Of a DNA stretch of 36,659 nucleotides, positions 31,733-36,659 are shown piece after piece. Position 1 is the first letter of the stretch, and each line of letters opens with the position of its first letter. Below the pieces are notes generated by a model. That model made no database searches and was not told the DNA's origin. It was given only the letters and a program-made list of their open reading frames with translations. The translations under genes and the position numbers were made by a program. Origin of the DNA: Candidatus Eisenbacteria bacterium RBG_16_71_46 (GTDB taxonomy: Bacteria; Eisenbacteria; RBG-16-71-46); contig MFFQ01000002.1 in the NCBI GenBank assembly GCA_001780165.1, positions 1 to 36,659 on the forward strand, read 5' to 3'.

Positions 31733-32805
31733 CCCGCGGCGGGTCCCACGTGGGGAGCGCGGCCGGCGCCGGCCGCGCCGCGCTGGTACTCGGGATCGAG
31801 ACCTCGTGCGACGACACCTCGGTGGCGGTGCTCGAGGGTGGAGCGCGGCTGCGCGCGCATCTGATCGCCGCCCAGGACGTGCACCGCATCTACGGCGGCG
31901 TGGTTCCGGAGCTGGCCTCGCGCGCGCACCTCGAATTGCTACCGCGACTGGTCGGTCGGGCGCTCGCCGAGGCCGGCGCCGGAGCCCGCGATCTCACCGC
32001 CGTGGCGGTGACGCGGGCGCCCGGGCTGGTGGGCTCGCTGGTGGTGGGGGTGGCCTTCGCCAAGGCCTATGGGTTGGCACTCGGGATCCCGGTGATCGGG
32101 GTCAACCACATCGAGGCCCACCTGCATGCCGGGACACTCGAGCTGGGCCCGAGCCCCGAGCCCGCGGTGGCTCTGGTGGTCTCGGGCGGTCACACCGAAC
32201 TGGTGGAGGTCCGCGGCGTCCGCCGCTACCGCTGGCTCGGCAGCACGCTCGACGATGCCGCGGGCGAGGCGTTCGACAAGGTGGCGAAGCTGCTGGGACT
32301 AGGGTTTCCCGGGGGCCCGGAGATCGACCGCCTGGCGACCGAGGGCGATCGCGAGGCCTTCGACTTTCCGCGGCCGATGCTCGACCAGCCGGGATTCGAC
32401 TTCTCGTTCTCGGGGCTCAAGACCGCGGTGGCGCTCGCCCTGGCGCGCCGCGGCGGTCCACCCTTTCCGCCGGCGCTGGTCGCGGACGTCGCCGCGTCGT
32501 TCCAGGCCGCGGTCGTGGACACGCTGGTCTCGCGCGCCACGGCGGCGGTCGCGGCCGTGGGCGCGCGGGCGCTCAACCTGGGCGGGGGTGTCGCGGCCAA
32601 TCGCGAGCTGCGCCACCGCCTGGGCGAAGCCTGCGCGGCGCGCGGCGTCGAGATGCGGGTGCCCTCGCCGCGCCTGTGCGCCGACAACGCCGCCATGATC
32701 GCGCTGCTCGGGGCCTGGATGCTGGAGCGCGGCGAGCTGCCCGATCCCGAGCTCGACGTCGCGGCCTCGCTCGAGGAGTCGGGCCTCCCGCTCGGCGGCG
32801 ACTGA
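31729..32805 (+). CDS. tsaD: tRNA N6-threonylcarbamoyladenosine transferase TsaD
   Basis: A 358-residue enzyme that transfers the threonylcarbamoyl group to A37 of ANN-decoding tRNAs, acting with TsaB, TsaE and TsaC. Motifs in order: GIETSCDDTSVAVL near the N-terminus, the metal ligands in NHIEAHLHAG, LVVSGGHTELV, DDAAGEAFDKVAKLLGLG with FPGGPEIDR after it, FSFSGLKTAV, LNLGGGVAANRELR and CADNAAMIAL. This is full length for the family (about 330-360). The GTG start at 31729 overlaps the cutA stop. tsaB, tsaC and tsaE are not in the window. It is an essential core gene. Confidence 0.98.
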   Translation: MTRGGSHVGSAAGAGRAALVLGIETSCDDTSVAVLEGGARLRAHLIAAQDVHRIYGGVVPELASRAHLELLPRLVGRALAEAGAGARDLTAVAVTRAPGLVGSLVVGVAFAKAYGLALGIPVIGVNHIEAHLHAGTLELGPSPEPAVALVVSGGHTELVEVRGVRRYRWLGSTLDDAAGEAFDKVAKLLGLGFPGGPEIDRLATEGDREAFDFPRPMLDQPGFDFSFSGLKTAVALALARRGGPPFPPALVADVAASFQAAVVDTLVSRATAAVAAVGARALNLGGGVAANRELRHRLGEACAARGVEMRVPSPRLCADNAAMIALLGAWMLERGELPDPELDVAASLEESGLPLGGD

Positions 32806-32927
32806 AGCGAGCGGCCCGCGACGGCCGCGCGACGGTCCGGCGGGGGGTGGCCGCCCGGAGTCGCGGTCGGCCAGCGAATGCCCGCTTCTCGGAGCCACTG
32901 GTTGCATTCTGCATGGGGGACGGCCTC

Positions 32928-32960
32928 GCGCGGGCCCCCCGCCCCGGGGCGGGGCCGCGC
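32928..32960 (+). terminator. GC-rich hairpin after tsaD
   Basis: A long palindrome (GCGCGG ... CCGCCCC / GGGGCGG ... CCGCGC, with small bulges) lies 123 nt after the tsaD stop. There is no T-run following, so intrinsic termination is uncertain; it may instead be a structural element upstream of the sigma-54 promoter. Confidence 0.4.
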
Positions 32961-33030
32961 AAGTCCTTGTGCCTGCGGCCGCCTGCGGCGTGCGCCAGGG
33001 CCTGGAAGGGACCCCACCGGATCCCATGCG

Positions 33031-33045
33031 TGGCACGCCGCTTGC
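33031..33045 (+). promoter_or_regulatory. Sigma-54 (RpoN) promoter of the GGDDF regulator-kinase operon
   Basis: TGGCACG, four bases, TTGC matches the -24/-12 consensus TGGCACG-N4-TTGC at every defined position, with correct spacing. Transcription would start near 33057, 54 nt before the GTG at 33111. RpoN promoters need an AAA+ enhancer-binding protein, and none is encoded in this window. Confidence 0.85.
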
Positions 33046-33110
33046 GTGATCGTGGCTGGAAGTCCTTGCGACAGAGGTCCCTCCACGCATCCCGGGAGAA
33101 CGGAAGGCCC

Positions 33111-34082
33111 GTGACCAAGCAGAAGATCCTGATCGCGGAGGACGAGCTGCACCTCCGCGAGATTTTGCGCTACCAGCTCGAAGCGGCGGGATTCGAGGTG
33201 ATTGACGCTCACGACGGCCGCCAGGCGCTGGAGAAGGTCACGGCCCACATGCCGGACCTCGTCCTGCTCGACGTGATGATGCCGTTCATGAACGGCTACG
33301 AGGTGTGCTCCCGCCTGCGGGAGTCGTACGCCACGCGCCACATCCCGATCATCATGCTCACCGCCAAGAGCGAATCCACCGATCGTATCCACGGGCTCCA
33401 GGGCGGCGCGAACGACTACGTGACCAAGCCGTGGGAGGCGCGCGAGCTCATGCTCCGGGTGCGCAACATGCTGGACTGGAGCCGCGAGCAGCGCGAGGCG
33501 AGCCCGCTCACCGGGCTCCCGGGCAACCTCGCGATCAACGACGAGATCGAGCGCCGGCTGCTGCAGGGGACGCCTTTCGCCGTGCTCCAGTTCGACATCG
33601 ACTACTTCAAATCCTTCAACGACTTCTACGGCTTCGCCCGCGGCGACGACGCGATCCGGGCCCTGGCCGCCGTCCTGGTCGAGGTCGCGAACCGCCACGA
33701 CGGCGAGACGAGCTTCGTCGGGCACATCGGCGGCGACGACTTCGTGGCGCTCACCACCCCCGAGCACGCCGAGTTGATCGGCCGCGAAGTGATCGACGCC
33801 TTCGATGCCGCGGCCGGGGCGCTCTACGACCCCGAGGACCGCAAACGCGGCTACGTCAAGGTGCCGAACCGCCTGCACAAGATGGACCGCTTCCCGATCA
33901 TGAGCCTGACGGTCGTGATGGTGTGCACCGACGAGCATCCGGTCGAGCACCTCGCGCAACTCACGGACATCGCCCAGGAACTGAAGAAGCTCGGCAAGCA
34001 GAGGCGGGGCAGTGTCCTGATCGGGGAGCGCCGGCGCACCTCGGGCCGCGGCCCGGCGGCGAACGACCGGTCGGCGGCGTGA
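33111..34082 (+). CDS. Response regulator with GGDDF (variant GGDEF) output domain
   Basis: A 323-residue regulator. Residues 1-120 are a receiver with E10-D11, phosphoacceptor D54 (LLDVMMP), T84 and K106, so it should be phosphorylated. The output domain (about 130-290) is a GGDEF fold: SPLTGLPGN start, FDIDYFKSFND metal and substrate region, GFARGDD, and the active-site loop IGGDDF at 206-211 in place of GGDEF. The Glu-to-Asp change at the fourth loop position makes diguanylate cyclase activity uncertain; it might be a cyclic-di-GMP or nucleotide sensor instead. No RxxD inhibitory site was noted before the loop. The GTG at 33111 has GGAAGG upstream. It is followed after 23 nt by a kinase, its likely partner. 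It is driven by the sigma-54 promoter. Confidence 0.93.
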   Translation: MTKQKILIAEDELHLREILRYQLEAAGFEVIDAHDGRQALEKVTAHMPDLVLLDVMMPFMNGYEVCSRLRESYATRHIPIIMLTAKSESTDRIHGLQGGANDYVTKPWEARELMLRVRNMLDWSREQREASPLTGLPGNLAINDEIERRLLQGTPFAVLQFDIDYFKSFNDFYGFARGDDAIRALAAVLVEVANRHDGETSFVGHIGGDDFVALTTPEHAELIGREVIDAFDAAAGALYDPEDRKRGYVKVPNRLHKMDRFPIMSLTVVMVCTDEHPVEHLAQLTDIAQELKKLGKQRRGSVLIGERRRTSGRGPAANDRSAA

Positions 34083-34105
34083 GCCCCCAGCCGGAAGGCC
34101 CGGGG

Positions 34106-36418
34106 ATGACCCTCGCCCACGCCCCATCCGCGACCCCCACCGAACTCGGGGGGGAAGGGCTGTCGATGCTGTCGCAGGCGCTGCTCGCGCTGCGCAGCAC
34201 CAGCGACCTCGGGGCCTCGTGCGCGATCGCGGGGGCCTGCGCCGTGCGCGCGCTCGGGGCGTCGGAGTTCCGGGTGCTGCGCGTGGAGGCCCGCAGCGGC
34301 GCGATCAGCTGCCTCGAGGAATCGGGAACGGAGATCCCCTACCTGGCCGAGCACGATGGCCCGGTCCAGTGGGCGCTGCGGCACGAGGTGGCGGTGCTCG
34401 ACGACGGCGCGTCCGGCGCCGCGGCTCCGCGCGAGACCCTGCTGTGGCTCGAGGCGCCGCTGGCGCTCGCCACCCTGCCCCTGATCTCGGGCGGCACGCT
34501 GTTCGGCCTGCTGCTGGTCGGGTTCGCACAACCCCGCCCCTTCGAGCCCGGAGAGCGGCTGTTCCTCCAGACCCTGAGCGATGCCCTGGCGCTGAGTTTC
34601 GAGCGGTCGGAGCTGCGCCGGATGCTCGAGGAAGAGCACGCACGCCTGGCCGAGGCCGAGCGCCGGCAGCGCGCCGACGAGGAGGACTCCGCGGCCACGA
34701 TGTCGATGGTGGCGCACGAGCTGCGCACGCCGCTCACGGCGATCAAGGCCTATACGGAGGCGCTGCTCGACAACCTCGACAACCCCGAGGCTCCGCGGCA
34801 GCGTTTTCTCGGTATCGTCGGCGAGGAATGCGACCGCCTCACCCGGCTGGTCGGCGACATCCTCGAGCTGTCGCGGCTCGAAGCCGGGCAGCGCCCGCTG
34901 CGGCTCTCGCGCCTCGATCTCGAAAAGCTGATCCGCGAGACGGTGGAAGGCCTGCAGCCCGCCGCGCGGCCCCAGGGCATCTCGTTCCGGGTCGAGGTCG
35001 AGCCCTCCCTCGCGCCCGAGGCGGATCCCGACCTGCTGCGCCAGCTGCTCATCAACCTCGCCGGCAACGCGGTCAAGTACTCGCCTCCGGGGGGAACGAT
35101 CCGCATCGAGGCGCGGCGGCTGGGCGAGGAGTGGACCGCCTCGGTCGAGGACCAGGGTCCGGGCATCCACTCCGACGACCTGCCCCACGTCTTCGAGCGG
35201 TTCTTCCGCGCCCGCCACGCCGGCGACCGCGCGATCGAGGGCACGGGGCTGGGGCTCGCGATCGGGCGCGGCATCGTCGAGCTCCACGGCGGTCGTATCG
35301 GGGTGCAGTCCATGCAGCCCACCGGCACGCGCTTCCACTTCACCCTGCCCCATCGCCAGCTCGCGTCGTCGCGGGCGCGGCGCATCGCGCGCCAGGTGCA
35401 GGGCCGCCCCGACCTCGGCGAGCTGTTCGAGCGCACGGTCGAGATGGTCGCGGCGAGCATGAACGCCGAGATCGTCTCGCTGATGCTCGTGGACCCGGAG
35501 CGCGGGGACCTCTACATCGCCGCCTCGCGCGGACTGGAGGGGCAGAATCTCGAGGGGCGGCGCACCTCGGTGCGCTCGGGCGTGGCCGGGTCGGTGGCGG
35601 CCTGGGGGCGCCCGCTGTGCGTCAACAACATCGAGACCGACCGGCGCTTCCGGCGGCTCAATCATCCCCAGTACAAGACCAAGTCGCTGCTGTGCGTGCC
35701 CCTGCGCATCGAAGACGAGGTGCTGGGCGTCATCAACGTCAACAACAAGGTGTCGGGCGAGGCCTTCGACGAGGACGATCTCTCCGTGCTCTCCGCCCTG
35801 GTGGACCGGGTGGGAAGCGCGGTCGAGCGCGCCTGCGCCTACCCCGAGAGCGATCAGGTCGTGAGCGACGCGGTTCGCGCGGTGCGCAGCGTCACGCGCC
35901 TCCAGCAGGATCTGATGTTCAACGGGCACCGGGCGGTGCACCTGGCCCGTGCGACGGCGCGCGAAATCGGCATGCGCGACGCGGAAGTGGATGTCATGGG
36001 CTACGTCGCCAGCATCCACGATCTCGGCATGACGCGGCTCGGCCCGCGCATCGCCAGCACCGATCCGCTGGACCAGGCGGGTCTCGAGGAGCTGGTCCAC
36101 CACCCCGAGGTGAGCCTCGAGATCATCCGCCCGCTCGAATACCTCGGGGTGGTGCGCGACATCATCCTCAGCCACCACGAGCGCTGGGACGGCAACGGCT
36201 ACCCGCGCGGCCTGCGCGGGACCGAGATCCCGCTCGGCGGGCGGATCCTGGCGGTGGTGGACGCCTTCGCCAGCATGACCCGCGGGCGTCCCTACCGCTC
36301 GACCCGCACGCGCGCCGAGGCGCTGGAGGAGATGCGCCAGGAGGCGGGCCGGCAGTTCGATCCCGAGATCGTGGAAGCCCTGGCGCGGGTGCTGGAGCGC
36401 GAGGAGGGCCGGGCATGA
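34106..36418 (+). CDS. GAF-histidine kinase-GAF-HD-GYP fusion protein
   Basis: A 770-residue cytoplasmic protein with no membrane helix. Order: GAF (about 20-165), coiled coil (170-195), DHp helix with H204 (AHELRTPLTA), HATPase with NLAGNAVKYS, DQGPGI and GTGLGLAIG (about 310-425), second GAF (about 430-585), HD-GYP (about 600-770). The HD pair is H638-D639 (IHDLGMT; the usual HDIGK Lys is Met). HHPEVS follows, then HHERWDGNGYPRGL with GYP at 698-700 and DAFASMTRGRPYR. HD-GYP domains hydrolyse cyclic di-GMP, so this joins phosphosignalling to second-messenger turnover. The start is ATG 34106 with GGAAGG 7 nt upstream; a GTG at 34079 overlapping the preceding stop is the alternative. Confidence 0.94.
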   Translation: MTLAHAPSATPTELGGEGLSMLSQALLALRSTSDLGASCAIAGACAVRALGASEFRVLRVEARSGAISCLEESGTEIPYLAEHDGPVQWALRHEVAVLDDGASGAAAPRETLLWLEAPLALATLPLISGGTLFGLLLVGFAQPRPFEPGERLFLQTLSDALALSFERSELRRMLEEEHARLAEAERRQRADEEDSAATMSMVAHELRTPLTAIKAYTEALLDNLDNPEAPRQRFLGIVGEECDRLTRLVGDILELSRLEAGQRPLRLSRLDLEKLIRETVEGLQPAARPQGISFRVEVEPSLAPEADPDLLRQLLINLAGNAVKYSPPGGTIRIEARRLGEEWTASVEDQGPGIHSDDLPHVFERFFRARHAGDRAIEGTGLGLAIGRGIVELHGGRIGVQSMQPTGTRFHFTLPHRQLASSRARRIARQVQGRPDLGELFERTVEMVAASMNAEIVSLMLVDPERGDLYIAASRGLEGQNLEGRRTSVRSGVAGSVAAWGRPLCVNNIETDRRFRRLNHPQYKTKSLLCVPLRIEDEVLGVINVNNKVSGEAFDEDDLSVLSALVDRVGSAVERACAYPESDQVVSDAVRAVRSVTRLQQDLMFNGHRAVHLARATAREIGMRDAEVDVMGYVASIHDLGMTRLGPRIASTDPLDQAGLEELVHHPEVSLEIIRPLEYLGVVRDIILSHHERWDGNGYPRGLRGTEIPLGGRILAVVDAFASMTRGRPYRSTRTRAEALEEMRQEAGRQFDPEIVEALARVLEREEGRA

Positions 36419-36659
36419 GCGCGAGCCGGAAGCGCGACGAGCACCCGCAGCCGTCGGTCACGGAGCAGCGGCTCCGCGGCGAGCTCTCGCAGGTGCGCCT
36501 CCAGATGGCCAAGCTGAAGCAGAAGGTCGAGGAGTTGAGCGACGACGTCCCGGACGCGAACGCCGCGACGCCCGCCGGCCCCCCGGCCCCCGCCACGCCG
36601 GCCAGCGAGACCGCCCCGGTCGTGGACGGCCCGCCGGCGCCGCGGGCCTCCTCGGAGGC
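36415..36659 (+). CDS. Coiled-coil protein of unknown function (3' end beyond window)
   Basis: 81 residues are visible. The ATG at 36415 overlaps the stop of the kinase/HD-GYP gene by four bases (ATGA), with GAGGAGGGCC upstream, so it is translationally coupled and probably part of the same signalling unit. Residues about 15-45 form a charged heptad-like coiled coil (EQRLRGELSQVRLQMAKLKQ); after that the sequence turns Pro/Ala-rich. There is no signal peptide. I do not recognise a family. Confidence 0.75.
   Translation, partial: MSASRKRDEHPQPSVTEQRLRGELSQVRLQMAKLKQKVEELSDDVPDANAATPAGPPAPATPASETAPVVDGPPAPRASSE

Larger units (their letters stand above)
32806..33110. other. Intergenic region between tsaD and the GGDDF regulator
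   Basis: 305 bases without a gene. They hold a strong GC hairpin (32928-32960) that could end the cutA-tsaD transcript, a sigma-54 promoter (33031-33045), and TGCA-N3-TGCA at 32903-32913, placed where an enhancer-binding site could lie. AAGTCCTTG occurs twice (32961-32969 and 33060-33068), once on each side of the promoter. Confidence 0.6.

Noticed and set aside
32961-33068. AAGTCCTTG repeated on both sides of the sigma-54 promoter
   Set aside because: A nine-base direct repeat, with one copy downstream of the promoter, does not fit an enhancer-site arrangement; probably coincidence.

Overview
This is a GC-rich stretch (roughly 70% G+C by eye) of a chromosome from a Gram-negative bacterium. 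A TonB-dependent receptor, an outer-membrane TPR porin, prepilins and several signal-peptide proteins show two membranes. A hexaheme protein ends in a FlgD-like C-terminal domain, and two other proteins end in the same Trp-Gly tail. That mix suggests an uncultured FCB-like lineage such as Candidatus Eisenbacteria. This is inference, because no rRNA or other strong phylogenetic marker is present. No tRNA, rRNA, CRISPR array, transposase or phage gene was seen. Most predicted regulation is two-component or cyclic-di-GMP-like.

Layout. 1-4917 (minus): sensor kinase, response regulator and TonB-dependent receptor, partial at the window edge. 5383-9725 (plus): an asparagine-synthetase-like protein without the usual nucleophile Cys, a secreted cupredoxin, and a PP2C phosphatase with a degenerate receiver domain. 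9809-15411 (minus): pgaD-pgaC-pgaA-pgaB, a complete poly-N-acetylglucosamine (PNAG) synthesis and export operon. 15675-19547 (minus): three prepilin genes behind a sigma-54-type promoter; the last encodes a 1003-residue pilin with adhesin-like modules. 20029-22461 (minus): a possibly N-truncated secreted protein and an M32 carboxypeptidase. 23016-25491 (plus): a GTPase of the cyclic-2,3-diphosphoglycerate-synthetase family overlapping ornithine carbamoyltransferase. 25685-28384 (minus): the hexaheme protein. 28994-31194 (minus): an overlapping ATP-grasp ligase and zinc-protease pair. 31403-32805 (plus): cutA and tsaD. 33111-36659 (plus): a GGDDF response regulator behind a textbook sigma-54 promoter, a kinase fused to HD-GYP, and the start of a coiled-coil protein.

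The PNAG operon, the pilin operon and the cyclic-di-GMP-type regulators together read as a surface-attachment programme, although nothing in the sequence links them directly. The least explained items are: a pair of 136-bp intergenic elements with inverted ends (7231-7366 and 28757-28892), the second nested inside a further inverted repeat; the shared TWGxxKxxxR tail; the giant adhesin-like pilin; and the ATP-grasp/zinc-protease pair.
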